A DNA stretch of 64,000 nucleotides from Lentilactobacillus kisonensis DSM 19906 = JCM 15041 (GTDB lineage Bacteria > Bacillota > Bacilli > Lactobacillales > Lactobacillaceae), in NCBI RefSeq assembly GCF_001434135.1, contig NZ_AZEB01000009.1, positions 1-64,000 of the forward strand. Direction: 5' to 3'. Positions 54,182-63,484 of the stretch are shown in pieces. The notes beneath the pieces were generated by a model. It did no database searches, was not told the DNA's origin, and saw only the letters and a list, made by a program, of their open reading frames with translations. The translations under genes and the position numbers were made by a program. The first letter of the stretch is position 1, and every line of letters begins with the position of its first letter.

Positions 54182-56011
54182 TTAACCTCTTTTCTCGCTG
54201 GCATATGAAAGTATCAAGCCAGTGGCAACCGCATTTCTAGGTCCTTCGACTGCTCGAACATTTCCTCGCCCAGCAACCAAATTGTAATGAGATAATGCAT
54301 CGGTTACTAATTGCGGAATTTCAAAGTCGAGTGCTGACCCACCGACTAAGACAACAAACGGAATATCTCGAATGTTTCCAGTTGGGCTAACATGTTTTAA
54401 TGCCCGAATAGCATTTGTAACAAACACTCGTTTCTTAGCGGTTTGCCGAACCAGCTTGACTTTTTCAATACTTAAATTGCCAGGCAACGGCTCGTAACCT
54501 TTTGGTTTAATTGCCACAACTCTTGCAAACAATTCAGCAGGAAGTGGTTTGTCGAAGAATTGAACAGATCCATCTTCATGACGCAACTGGAACAGATTGT
54601 CCACCTTGGCAAGTGGATATCTCTTAATATCCTCTGCTAAATAAATATCAGATAACCCAAGTTCCGAATTGATAATCATTGAAACCATGTCGCCTGCACC
54701 CGCTAGATGAATTGCAACCTTTTGATCTTCTTTGTTAATAATTGACGCATCGGTCGAACCAGCACCAAGATCCAGAATCGCCATCGGCTTATTCGTCCCC
54801 GGAGTCGTTAATGCTCCTAAGATTGCCGCTTCTGCTTCTGCACCACCAATTTCAACCGGAACATGAAGCTGTTCCTCAATAAGGTTTGCAATCAATTGCA
54901 TTTGGAGATGATCTGATTTAACCATCGCCGCAATTCCAACCGCTTGCTCCATTGAAAACTCACCCGCTAGACCGCCGGTAACTTTGACTGGAACTGAGGT
55001 GTCGACCGCCAGTAAATCTTGAATGGCAATGTCTTTATTGTGTTTATCAGTTAAATCCGCCATTGTCTGACGAACTTTCTCTAACATACCACCAACATTG
55101 GTCCCTGATTTCCCAGTAATATCATCAATTGAATCAAATTCATTAACGGCCTTCATAATGGCCTGAGCACCCGCAGATACATTAACTTGAGCTTTCCCTT
55201 TATTGCCTTGAATATATATTGTTCCAGCAGGAATTACTCGCGCCTTAACGTCACCTTTAGGTGTTTTGATAACAACCGCAGAACGATTTCCAATCAATGC
55301 TCGGGAAACAGGAACGATATTCTTGGTCTCATCAGAAGTCAACCCGAATAACGTTGCAATGCCATATGGGTTTGATAATTGAGAAATTACTCGTCCTTGT
55401 GGTGCAACTTCGACAGCTGCCAACATTCCAACTGGAACCTTATCAATTCCAGCAACCTCATCAACAATTGGAATCTTGTGATTTAACCGGTTATCAACTA
55501 AAACACCATCATCGCTCTGCAAAATAGCTGCAGTAATCTTATAACCTGATTCCGAATAAGCATCGATTAACTTTGCTGCATCAGCAAAGTCAACCCCTTT
55601 CGGAATTAGAACGATATAATTTTTCGAACGGTCATTTTGTTTGAGCAAATCCAACAGTTCAACTGTATAACCAGTACCAGTTCCAACACCACCTGGAGTA
55701 CCTGGGTTATGTCCAATCATCGTAGATTCAGTGATAATCGTCTCTGTAATGGTTTCCATTGCAACATCGCCAATAACTGGTGTTGCTTCGTTGATTCTGA
55801 TCAAATCAATCGACGACAGTTCGGTGTTAGTAGACTTCAAAACGGAATTGATTGAGTTTTTAACCCCAACAAGATTTCGCTTCGTTCCTTTAATTCCTGT
55901 GGTTTCAGCAATTCCTGATCCTATGAAGTTGACTTCACCTGTATCAGATACATCAGCCAACGCAACTTCAGTTGAGGAATTACCAATATCAACACCAATT
56001 ACACGTGTCAT
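54182..56011 (-). CDS. pduG: Diol dehydratase-reactivase large subunit
   Basis: A 609-residue ASKHA-fold chaperone ATPase: VIGVDIGNSSTEVALAD at the N-terminus, DLGAGSTDASII near 410, VLVGGSALDFEI near 550. It uses ATP to release inactive corrinoid from PduCDE. Length and order pduE-G-H are standard. Confidence 0.96.
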   Translation of the reverse strand: MTRVIGVDIGNSSTEVALADVSDTGEVNFIGSGIAETTGIKGTKRNLVGVKNSINSVLKSTNTELSSIDLIRINEATPVIGDVAMETITETIITESTMIGHNPGTPGGVGTGTGYTVELLDLLKQNDRSKNYIVLIPKGVDFADAAKLIDAYSESGYKITAAILQSDDGVLVDNRLNHKIPIVDEVAGIDKVPVGMLAAVEVAPQGRVISQLSNPYGIATLFGLTSDETKNIVPVSRALIGNRSAVVIKTPKGDVKARVIPAGTIYIQGNKGKAQVNVSAGAQAIMKAVNEFDSIDDITGKSGTNVGGMLEKVRQTMADLTDKHNKDIAIQDLLAVDTSVPVKVTGGLAGEFSMEQAVGIAAMVKSDHLQMQLIANLIEEQLHVPVEIGGAEAEAAILGALTTPGTNKPMAILDLGAGSTDASIINKEDQKVAIHLAGAGDMVSMIINSELGLSDIYLAEDIKRYPLAKVDNLFQLRHEDGSVQFFDKPLPAELFARVVAIKPKGYEPLPGNLSIEKVKLVRQTAKKRVFVTNAIRALKHVSPTGNIRDIPFVVLVGGSALDFEIPQLVTDALSHYNLVAGRGNVRAVEGPRNAVATGLILSYASEKRG

Positions 56012-56032
56012 ACTAAAACCCCTTACTCGTTT

Positions 56033-56563
56033 TTAATTATCACCCTTTAACTTCTTGTGCTTTTCATAATTGGTGGCAGCTTCTTTGAACCAATTGGAGC
56101 AAATAGGTGCGTTATATTTGGTCTTCAATTCTTCTGAAATATCCAATAACTCCTGTTTAGTTGAACGGAATGGTCGCAGTGCACCATACATTTCAAGAAC
56201 CCGGTCATCAGGAACTTGGGTTAATTCAGCAGCACGCTGGAAGTTCTTTTGAATTTGAGTTCGCCCAGCTTCAGCAGCAAGCTTACCTTGTAGCCGAAGT
56301 GTCGACGGTGCAATTCGTAATTCTTTAGAATCAATTTTATTATCAACAATATCTTGAAATGTAATGTCTTTGACAGGCTTGCCACCTGGTGATTTGATCA
56401 TTTCAGGATGATTTTTGAACAATGGAAAGTCTTTTGCTGTTAAATCGGGATCAGAGCTGTTAGAACTTGTAGCAGTGGCGCTACTAGAAGTATTACTGCT
56501 ACTATCCCCAGTCTTAAGCTGTGACATGATTTTCGCAACTAAATCGTCTACTTCGCTCATCAA
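56033..56563 (-). CDS. pduE: Diol/glycerol dehydratase small subunit
   Basis: A 176-residue subunit. N-terminal EVDDLVAKIMSQLK is an amphipathic helix, followed by a Ser/Thr linker, then the conserved core (DFPLFKNHPEMIKSPGGKP; LRPFRSTKQELLDI). Forms the alpha2beta2gamma2 dehydratase with PduC and PduD. Confidence 0.96.
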   Translation of the reverse strand: MMSEVDDLVAKIMSQLKTGDSSSNTSSSATATSSNSSDPDLTAKDFPLFKNHPEMIKSPGGKPVKDITFQDIVDNKIDSKELRIAPSTLRLQGKLAAEAGRTQIQKNFQRAAELTQVPDDRVLEMYGALRPFRSTKQELLDISEELKTKYNAPICSNWFKEAATNYEKHKKLKGDN

Positions 56564-56580
56564 TAATGCCTCCTATCTTT

Positions 56581-57288
56581 CTAATTAAAGTTAACTTCAA
56601 TTTCTTCCGCGGGTTTACCAGTTACAACTTGCTTAGTTTCCTTAATGTGCATTAAAGCTGCAAGTGCCTGATAAGTTGGTCGTGACATTTGATCATTCAC
56701 CGTTGGAACAGGATTAGGAGACATCCCCTTAGCATACTGCGCAGCATTCTTACCAACTGCTCGGTACGTGTCAAGTGTCATTACAGGTGCTTGTGGGAAC
56801 AGTTCAAGGTTATTTAAAGGATCTTGATCCTTTTGGTGAATAATAGTTGTTCCTTTGGATTGAATTCCAATCGCAACTCCTGATCCTGATAATTGATCAG
56901 CTTCAGCTGCCATGAATGAAACATCTGAGGTTCGATAAACTTTGATGACTCGAGCCTTAAGACCTTCTTCTTCAATACCAGCAATAACTTGTCGTAAAAC
57001 ATCTTTATGTGAAAGCTTGATCATCGTCTGTGTCATAATCTCAGCAAATGCTGGTCCAACAGCAACAATAACTTCGTCCTTCGAAGTACCTGGTTTAGCA
57101 ATCCCGACATGCTTAAACCAATCGACAGGGTGAACTGCATCACTTTGAGATGATGTTGATGAAGCCGATGGCGTTGCTGTGGCAGTTGAACTACCGCCAA
57201 ACGATACGGGCTTTTCAGCTCCTTGAACTTCGTTTAAAACGTCTCGAATGATACCTTTGAGTAGCGTCTCATCTATTTCTTGACTCAC
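56581..57288 (-). CDS. pduD: Diol/glycerol dehydratase medium subunit
   Basis: A 235-residue subunit. Residues 4-22 ([19 protein letters not shown]) are the encapsulation helix known from PduD, then a Ser/Thr/Ala linker and the B12-contacting domain ([18 protein letters not shown]). It carries the enzyme into the shell. Confidence 0.96.
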   Translation of the reverse strand: MSQEIDETLLKGIIRDVLNEVQGAEKPVSFGGSSTATATPSASSTSSQSDAVHPVDWFKHVGIAKPGTSKDEVIVAVGPAFAEIMTQTMIKLSHKDVLRQVIAGIEEEGLKARVIKVYRTSDVSFMAAEADQLSGSGVAIGIQSKGTTIIHQKDQDPLNNLELFPQAPVMTLDTYRAVGKNAAQYAKGMSPNPVPTVNDQMSRPTYQALAALMHIKETKQVVTGKPAEEIEVNFN

Positions 57289-57312
57289 TGCGCTTACCTC
57301 CTTTTTAAATAA

Positions 57313-58989
57313 CTAGAACTCAACCTTTTGAGGATCCAAAGCCCATGGAATATTCTTAATCTTGTCCCATTGCTCTTTGTGCTCCCATACACGGTAACCG
57401 GTACCTGGTCCTTGATAATCATTCCTATCATTAATTGCAGAAATGCAGTTCCAATCTTTATCAAAGATAGCTGATGTCTGTAGATAATCACCACAGATCT
57501 TTTGTTGAGCAAGTTTGAAGACGGCTTGAGCAGTGTCATCAATTCCGTGTTCGGCAAGTGCACGAATAACATCAGAAACAGTAATACCACGATCCATTAA
57601 GTCTTGAGCGGCTTTCATATCTTGGATCATATCTCGTTTTGGCATGTCGCCTGAAGTGCTACCATATGTTGCGGCTTCAACTTCTTCATCAGAAATTGCC
57701 GGTAATCCTAACCCATCAAATACCGCTTGGATTGCTTTAGCACCCTTGTTACGAATCTTAATTGATTGCTCTTCAGTGATTGGCAGAATACTACCATTAA
57801 CACAAAGGTCACGTTCCAGTGTCTCGTAATCATCGTAATCCAATACATCCATATTTGATCCAGCAAATGTGTTATCTGAGTTTTCCTCGGCAGCATATCC
57901 AGATGAAATGTAATCAGTACCGGCAATGAATTGTCCAAGCATACGAGCAGTACGACGAATGTCTGAATGAGAGAATGTTTGGTCATTACTTGATGCACAT
58001 TCAAGGTCCATCATCATGCACATTAAGTTTTCGCCAAGAACTTCACGAATACCACTTGGAACAGCACCGGGAATACCAATACAACTTACAGAACCATTTT
58101 GAAGTCCTTGAACACCAGAGGCTTTGGTAATGTAAATGCAACGTGATTCAAGGTAAAGCATTGATTTACCTTCAGTGTAGCCCATCAGAACTTCAGAACC
58201 TGAACCTGAACTGAATCGCATCTTTAAGCCACGAGAAGCGTAACATGATGCTAAGAATCCTTTGGACCAAGGCGTATCATCACCATCGGTAAAGACTTTA
58301 TCAGTCCCATAAACTGAAATGGTTTCGGCATATGCGGTGAATCCTCGCATCCCTAATCCTAATTCAACGGCTTCCTCAACAGAACATTGGGTAATAACAC
58401 CTGGACGTCCTGCTTGTGATCCAACCATAATTGAAATGGCATTCATAGGGGCATACCGAGCAACAGCGGTGGTTGTTTCCAACTCAGGGAATCCACGCAA
58501 TGCAGCTTCAGCAGCATCAGCAGCAATTTCAACTGGGTTATCAAGTGTGTTCGTGACATGAGCCTGAGTAAACGGTGTTCGACGTGGACGCATTTTTTGA
58601 ACCGCTTGAATCATTTCACCGAAGTTTAATTTGTTAATAACATCGGAAGCCTTCATAGGAGTTAAAGCAGTTGTAACTTTAACAACATCAGTCCGTGATA
58701 CATTTGGATCAATTAGCATCTTCGCAATTTCATTAGAATCCATTGCATTTGCTTTTTCGGCATTATCAACATTGATCCCATATTCTGCGATGTATTGATC
58801 AATTAAATCAAAGTCAGCTTTTTGCTTACCATCAAGTTCAGTAATTTCCCCATTTTCAACCTTAACGCTTGGCTCTGGGTCGTTCTTACTGTGCATGGCG
58901 ACTAAACCTTCGTCGTCCCACTCTTGAACAAAACCATCTTTATGAACTGGACGCTTTTCCAGTTTTTCAAATCTCTTTTGACGTTTCAA
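57313..58989 (-). CDS. pduC: Adenosylcobalamin-dependent diol/glycerol dehydratase large subunit
   Basis: A 558-residue TIM-barrel catalytic subunit (RQKRFEKLEKRPVHKDGFVQ start; QAGRPGVITQCSVEEA; MDLECASSNDQTFSHSDIRR). It converts 1,2-propanediol to propionaldehyde or glycerol to 3-hydroxypropionaldehyde by a radical mechanism. Whether diol or glycerol is preferred cannot be read here. Confidence 0.97.
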   Translation of the reverse strand: MKRQKRFEKLEKRPVHKDGFVQEWDDEGLVAMHSKNDPEPSVKVENGEITELDGKQKADFDLIDQYIAEYGINVDNAEKANAMDSNEIAKMLIDPNVSRTDVVKVTTALTPMKASDVINKLNFGEMIQAVQKMRPRRTPFTQAHVTNTLDNPVEIAADAAEAALRGFPELETTTAVARYAPMNAISIMVGSQAGRPGVITQCSVEEAVELGLGMRGFTAYAETISVYGTDKVFTDGDDTPWSKGFLASCYASRGLKMRFSSGSGSEVLMGYTEGKSMLYLESRCIYITKASGVQGLQNGSVSCIGIPGAVPSGIREVLGENLMCMMMDLECASSNDQTFSHSDIRRTARMLGQFIAGTDYISSGYAAEENSDNTFAGSNMDVLDYDDYETLERDLCVNGSILPITEEQSIKIRNKGAKAIQAVFDGLGLPAISDEEVEAATYGSTSGDMPKRDMIQDMKAAQDLMDRGITVSDVIRALAEHGIDDTAQAVFKLAQQKICGDYLQTSAIFDKDWNCISAINDRNDYQGPGTGYRVWEHKEQWDKIKNIPWALDPQKVEF

Positions 58990-59007
58990 TTGTGTTCCTC
59001 CTTCCGA

Positions 59008-59832
59008 CTACTTAATGTATGATGGAAAATCATTAACCGGTTTCTCACCCATATCGCCAAGTAACTTCAGTCCAACTTCTCGACCGGCCTTGACGGCTTG
59101 TCTAACAGCACCAGAATCACCACTAATATGAACCATACCTTCGTTTGAGAAGCTGGTTCCATGTGCAGGTGATGCAAACGACAAGACATTAACACTAGCT
59201 GTTTTAATCGCAGTATCGGCCATCACAACACCAATTCCGGCAGGAGCGCCACAAATTAATCCGTATGCCTTTCCTTCTGGGGCACCAAATGCTGCATGAC
59301 AGGCACCGGCTGCACGGGCAGTGAATTGTAATTCCAAATGCCCAGCAGCTGAATTATAAACGTCACCAAACGTTGTGCTTAACGTATCAAGCGCAACGTT
59401 AATTGCTGAACGTACATCTGATGGGTCGTACCCACCAATTAAAATCAAAGAACCATGTCCAGCACCGCCCTTAGTATCACGGGGAAGTTCAATATCGATG
59501 ACTTCTGTATTTGTTGCTTTAACAGCTTCATCCATTGCCATAATATGTGGACCAGCACCAGAACGAGCACTTAATACACCCAGTACTGAATATCTCTTGG
59601 TTACATGAAGTTGATCTAACAGCAAAGAATCAACGCTTGGAATACACATTCCAATTGTGTCACCGATTTTCCTAGTCCCAACTAATTCAGGAACGGCACT
59701 AGTAGAGTTTAAGAAATCATTCATTTGTAATCCTCCCGACGACTTTGACTGATCCTCGCCTTTAACAGAGATGCCTTTTTTCATCATTTCGTTAAGGACT
59801 TTCTCAACTAACGCATCATTATTTTTATCCAT
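59008..59832 (-). CDS. pduB: Shell trimer protein PduB
   Basis: A 274-residue tandem-BMC protein. The N-terminal 35 residues (NDALVEKVLNEMMKKGI) precede the shell core and in Salmonella bind the enzyme core. VPELVGTRKIGDTIGMCIPSVD is typical. A GTG/ATG internal start could give the shorter PduB' form. Confidence 0.96.
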   Translation of the reverse strand: MDKNNDALVEKVLNEMMKKGISVKGEDQSKSSGGLQMNDFLNSTSAVPELVGTRKIGDTIGMCIPSVDSLLLDQLHVTKRYSVLGVLSARSGAGPHIMAMDEAVKATNTEVIDIELPRDTKGGAGHGSLILIGGYDPSDVRSAINVALDTLSTTFGDVYNSAAGHLELQFTARAAGACHAAFGAPEGKAYGLICGAPAGIGVVMADTAIKTASVNVLSFASPAHGTSFSNEGMVHISGDSGAVRQAVKAGREVGLKLLGDMGEKPVNDFPSYIK

Positions 59833-59877
59833 AATTATTACCTACGATAATCATAAAATTTTTCCTAAATTAACGGC

Positions 59878-60180
59878 TTATTTTGAAGCAGCTTTCTTCA
59901 AGTCATCTGGATTTGGGAGAATCTTCTCAACATCCGTATGTGGACGTGGGATTACATAGTTGGAAACAACTTCGCCAATGTTTTCAGCAGCTGAAACTCC
60001 TGCGTCAACAGCAGCCTTAACAGCACCAACATCTCCACGAACCATAACCGTTACCAATCCGTGACCGATTTTTTCTTGACCAACTAAGTTCACATTTGCT
60101 GCTTTAACCATTGCATCGGCAGCTTCAATGGATGCTACAAGACCTTGAGTCTCAATTAAACCTAAAGCTTCTTGTTCCAT
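59878..60180 (-). CDS. pduA: Shell hexamer protein PduA
   Basis: A 100-residue BMC-domain protein, first gene of the operon. Pore-region [13 protein letters not shown] and [13 protein letters not shown] are typical. AGGAGG lies 7 nt before the ATG. Its promoter lies in the 310-bp region shared with the divergent pocR; cre sites there suggest glucose repression and PocR activation. Confidence 0.96.
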   Translation of the reverse strand: MEQEALGLIETQGLVASIEAADAMVKAANVNLVGQEKIGHGLVTVMVRGDVGAVKAAVDAGVSAAENIGEVVSNYVIPRPHTDVEKILPNPDDLKKAASK

Positions 60181-60258
60181 GTGAAATTCCTCCTAAGTGT
60201 GTTGAACCAATCCCTCGGCCCGCGAAATTGTGAACAAACGGACTAATTCAATTGTTTT

Positions 60259-60272
60259 TGAAAACACTTTCA
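60259..60272. promoter_or_regulatory. cre-like sequence near pduA
   Basis: TGAAAACACTTTCA differs from cre at the central CG. It lies about 80 bp before pduA. Confidence 0.35.
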
Positions 60273-60329
60273 GTATAAGGAATTTGCATTATGCTATCTT
60301 AATCAAGTTGAATTTAAAACCGCAATATT

Positions 60330-60343
60330 TGAAAACGTTTACA
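60330..60343. promoter_or_regulatory. Consensus cre site of the pdu/pocR region
   Basis: TGAAAACGTTTACA fits WGWAANCGNTNNCW at every position. It is placed between the divergent pduA and pocR starts, so CcpA could repress both. Confidence 0.75.
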
Positions 60344-60431
60344 CAACAAAAGATAAAATAACAAGAAAGTATCAATTATTTTTCAAATTTATCTTGTAAT
60401 CGTGAATTGATTATCATAAAATTAGCTGTAG

Positions 60432-60447
60432 GTGGAAGCGGTTCCAC
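60432..60447. promoter_or_regulatory. Inverted repeat upstream of pocR
   Basis: GTGGAAGCGGTTCCAC has perfect 6-bp arms around GCGG; a TACAATTGTA palindrome follows at 60450-60459. Possible operators for an unknown regulator or for CcpA. Confidence 0.4.
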
Positions 60448-60490
60448 TATACAATTGTAATTAGCTTCATCTATGACTGGAGGAACGGTA

Positions 60491-61609
60491 ATGATCACGT
60501 ATTCTCTCGAACAAAAGGGCTATCAGACACTCGCTGAAGCAATCAATACTTTCTCAGGTATCACCCAAATTGATACAGCGTTCTATACTTTGGATGGTCA
60601 ACTTTTGAAAAATGGTAGTATTTTTCAAAAACCAGAGGAAGTTCAGCACAGCCTCAGTGGCTACTCTGATGAAATCTTTTCGATCTTTCCGGTAACCATG
60701 AATTACAAACTTTGGGGGCTCGTTATTTGTAATTCGGTAAATGTTTCACAACAACGTATCTCGTTATCAAGAAACTACTTAGAAAACATTATTGGTCAAA
60801 TATTTGAATCTGACAGCGATGTTAAGATCGTCGTTTGGGACGCGCTTGGCAGTGAGGGACTATCCGCGATTCGTAACTTTGATACGTATCTTCGAAATGA
60901 AACCAGCAAAAAGATTTCTTCAGCACCAATTGAGTCCATGCCCGCAATTGACGGCCATGAACGATCACATTCGACGTCTCTCAATGATGATACTTCAGGC
61001 AACATTTACCATAGTTTGCAAGCCTGTCTCAATTACATTAAAAACAATATTGATCAAACCATCTCTTTGGATGAGGTTGCACAACATGTCTTTTTATCGC
61101 CATCTTATTTAAGCAGGATCTTTAAAAAAACAATGCATGTCAACTTTATCGATTACATTAACAATCAAAAAATTGCTATCGCAGGTGAACAGCTTTGCTT
61201 AACCGAATCACCAGTAAGCCACATCGCTAAGCAGATTGGTTTTGCTCAAACCAGCTACTTCACAAAGATCTTCAAACAGCATACTGGCCTAACTCCTTCT
61301 GAATTCAGACAGCGTAACGCTTCTATCCAAAAAATTGTCACCATTCATCGTGACCTCACTTGGAACGACAGTGACAGTGTTTACGATATCTCAAAGCAAT
61401 ATTTCCAAGATCATGACATTAGCTATTATTCACAACCCGTTAACGGTTTCCCATACATCAATAGTATTGCTGGACTGGCCGATTCTTCTGGACAACGCGG
61501 TTGGATCTTTACCGTTGATTGCAAACAACCTAACGCTTCATCCATGCTTGTGCCCATCAAAGGTAAGTCCGTTATTCAATGGATTTATACGGAATACCCG
61601 GGCGATTAA
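60491..61609 (+). CDS. pocR: PocR-type AraC regulator with C-terminal DUF4430-like domain
   Basis: A 372-residue activator. Residues 1-110 are a PocR sensory domain; 175-276 the AraC double helix-turn-helix (SLDEVAQHVFLSPSYLSRIF; IAKQIGFAQTSYFTKIF). A further 95 residues follow, unusual for this family: FPYINSIAGL (to 329), GWIFTV (337-342), GKSVIQWIY (358-366). This is the same pattern as the DUF4430 domain at 42922-43662. ATG 60491 has GGAGGA at 6 nt; an earlier ATG at 60473 overlaps that site. Divergent from pduA, which it should activate. Direct corrinoid sensing is inference. Confidence 0.85.
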   Translation: MITYSLEQKGYQTLAEAINTFSGITQIDTAFYTLDGQLLKNGSIFQKPEEVQHSLSGYSDEIFSIFPVTMNYKLWGLVICNSVNVSQQRISLSRNYLENIIGQIFESDSDVKIVVWDALGSEGLSAIRNFDTYLRNETSKKISSAPIESMPAIDGHERSHSTSLNDDTSGNIYHSLQACLNYIKNNIDQTISLDEVAQHVFLSPSYLSRIFKKTMHVNFIDYINNQKIAIAGEQLCLTESPVSHIAKQIGFAQTSYFTKIFKQHTGLTPSEFRQRNASIQKIVTIHRDLTWNDSDSVYDISKQYFQDHDISYYSQPVNGFPYINSIAGLADSSGQRGWIFTVDCKQPNASSMLVPIKGKSVIQWIYTEYPGD

Positions 61610-61628
61610 AAATAATTTACTGATATCA

Positions 61629-61671
61629 AAAAATCCTTCAACCGCATTTTACGACGCGTTGAGGGATTTTT
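61629..61671 (+). terminator. pocR terminator
   Basis: AAAAATCCTTCAAC (61629-61642) pairs with GTTGAGGGATTTTT (61658-61671) with one wobble. Confidence 0.8.
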
Positions 61672-61683
61672 AATTGACATTTT

Positions 61684-62357
61684 CCGTTGCGAAAACGTGC
61701 CTCGACCAACTGATGCTTAACATGCAAGAAAGGCCCCGCCTATAACTTCAAAAACCGGCTGCTTTCTTGGCTGCCGTTGCGAAAAAACGTGCCTCAACCA
61801 ACTGATGCTTAACATATAAGAAAGACACCCTCTATAATCCCAAAAACCAGCTGCTTTCTTGGCTGCCATTGCGAAAACGTGCCTCGACCTACTGATGCTT
61901 AACATATAAGAAAAGCCTCTCCTATAATTCCAAAAACCAGCTGCTTTCTTGGCTGCCGTTGCGAAAACGTGCCTCAACCAACTGATGCTTAACATGTAAG
62001 AAAGGCCCCGCCTATAACTTCAAAAACCGGCTGCTTTCTTGGCTGCCGTTGCGAAAAAACGTGCCTCAACCAACTGATGCTTAACATATAAGAAAGACAC
62101 CCTCTATAATCCCAAAAACCAGCTGCTTTCTTGGCTGCCATTGCGAAAACGTGCCTCGACCTACTGATGCTTAACATATAAGAAAAGCCTCTCCTATAAT
62201 TCCAAAAACCAGCTGCTTTCTTGGCTGCCGTTGCGAAAACGTGCCTCAACCAACTGATGCTTAACATGTAAGAAAGGCCCCGCCTATAACTTCAAAAACC
62301 GGCTGCTTTCTTGGCTGCCGTTGCGAAAAAACGTGCCTTAACCAACTGATGCTTAAC
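61684..62357. repeat. Tandem array of about 90-bp units with 272-bp super-repeat
   Basis: Seven to eight units in the order A-B-C-A-B-C-A-B. All share GCTGCTTTCTTGGCTGCC and AACTGATGCTTAACAT; A, B and C differ in the segment after AAGAAAG. The A-B-C triplet repeats with a 272-bp period and is almost identical between copies, so recent amplification is likely. Two 92-codon minus-strand frames inside it are copies of each other and have no ribosome site; I do not call them genes. Confidence 0.9.
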
Positions 62358-62420
62358 ATATAAGAAAGACACCCTCTATAATCCCAAAAACCAGGATTAT
62401 AGAGGGTGTCTTTCTTATAT
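62358..62420. terminator. Perfect 27-bp hairpin at the end of the array
   Basis: Arms 62358-62384 and 62394-62420 are perfectly complementary around a 9-nt loop CAAAAACCA. It lies just after the pduF stop and should terminate that transcript. The left arm is identical to the B unit of the tandem array. Confidence 0.85.
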
Positions 62421-62449
62421 GAACGCATCAACCCGTTGGTCTCGGCACT

Positions 62450-63160
62450 CTAACCCTTTAATGCGAACTGAATCGCTGCCGCTAAGATACCGCCGGCTAA
62501 TGGGCCACACATTGGTACCCACGCATAATTCCAATAAGCATTTCCCTTATTTGGAACTGGCAAGATTGTGTATGCCAAACGAGGACCCCAATCCCGGGCT
62601 GGATTGATCGCGAACCCCGTGGTCGTACCTAATCCAGTACCAACAACGAAGATTAACGCACCAACAATAAATGGCTTAAGCCCTAAAGTAAAGTTACCTA
62701 AGTTCAATAGAATAAAAATAAATGCAAACGTTGCAAATAATTCTGAGATAAAGTTGAATAATGGTGATTTGATTGCTGGCCTAGTTGCAAAGATACCAAC
62801 TTGGTTTCCTGATGCTTCATCAGGCGTTGCCTTGAAATGCGGTGCAAATTGTATGATAACCAATGCTGCACCAACAAAAGCCCCTAAGAATTGACCGGCA
62901 AGATATGGCAATACTTGACTCCATGGGAAGAATCCAAAGCATGCAAATCCAATTGTGACAGCGGGATTTAAATGCCCCATTGATCCAAGTGATCCGGCAA
63001 CATAAACCCCCATGGTAACGGCCATACCCCATGACAAGCAGACAAACGTCCAGTTGGCACCCTTGGCGTAAGCCTTGTTTAAATTAAATCCGGCACCGGT
63101 ACCGGCACCAAGCATAATCAAAATCATTGTGCCAAAAAATTCACCAATAAAACCATCCAT
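62450..63160 (-). CDS. pduF: Glycerol/propanediol facilitator (MIP family)
   Basis: A 236-residue aquaglyceroporin with six segments and the two NPA boxes HLNPAVTIG and INPARDWGPRLAY. DGFIGEFFGTM is the usual start; ATG at 63158-63160 has AGGTG upstream, the in-frame Met at 63217 lacks support. Admits glycerol or 1,2-propanediol for the dehydratase. Separate transcript next to pocR, same strand as the pdu operon. Confidence 0.92.
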   Translation of the reverse strand: MDGFIGEFFGTMILIMLGAGTGAGFNLNKAYAKGANWTFVCLSWGMAVTMGVYVAGSLGSMGHLNPAVTIGFACFGFFPWSQVLPYLAGQFLGAFVGAALVIIQFAPHFKATPDEASGNQVGIFATRPAIKSPLFNFISELFATFAFIFILLNLGNFTLGLKPFIVGALIFVVGTGLGTTTGFAINPARDWGPRLAYTILPVPNKGNAYWNYAWVPMCGPLAGGILAAAIQFALKG

Positions 63161-63484
63161 AAATATACACCTACCCTTGTATTTGATAAGCCATAATCGA
63201 CGCATTAAGAATAGCATATGTTCAAGTGAAAATATTCACCTATTTGTTTTTCTCTTTGACATCAAATTGGTTGTTTGGTGCAAAATAGTGTAATTGGTCA
63301 AAATGTTATAAGTGGATTTTCGAATAAATATCGTTTAAATCCGATATTAGTTGCTTAAATTTCCACTTTTGAGATAAAAATCGAGGGATAAAAATAAAGT
63401 TACAATCCTGAATTGAATTCAAAATTGTAACAGTCGAGGCTTGCAAACATAATTTTAATATTTCAAACTATTCCGAAAACGTTA
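63161..63484. other. pduF upstream region with inverted repeat
   Basis: AT-rich, no gene. GTTACAAT (63399-63406) and ATTGTAAC (63424-63431) form an inverted repeat with 17-nt loop; a weak cre-like CGAAAACGTTATCA lies at about 63475-63488. Promoter of pduF not clear. Confidence 0.4.

Noticed and set aside
61717-62267. Two identical 92-codon minus-strand frames
   Set aside because: They are consecutive copies of the tandem repeat, without ribosome site, and have the composition of the repeat.
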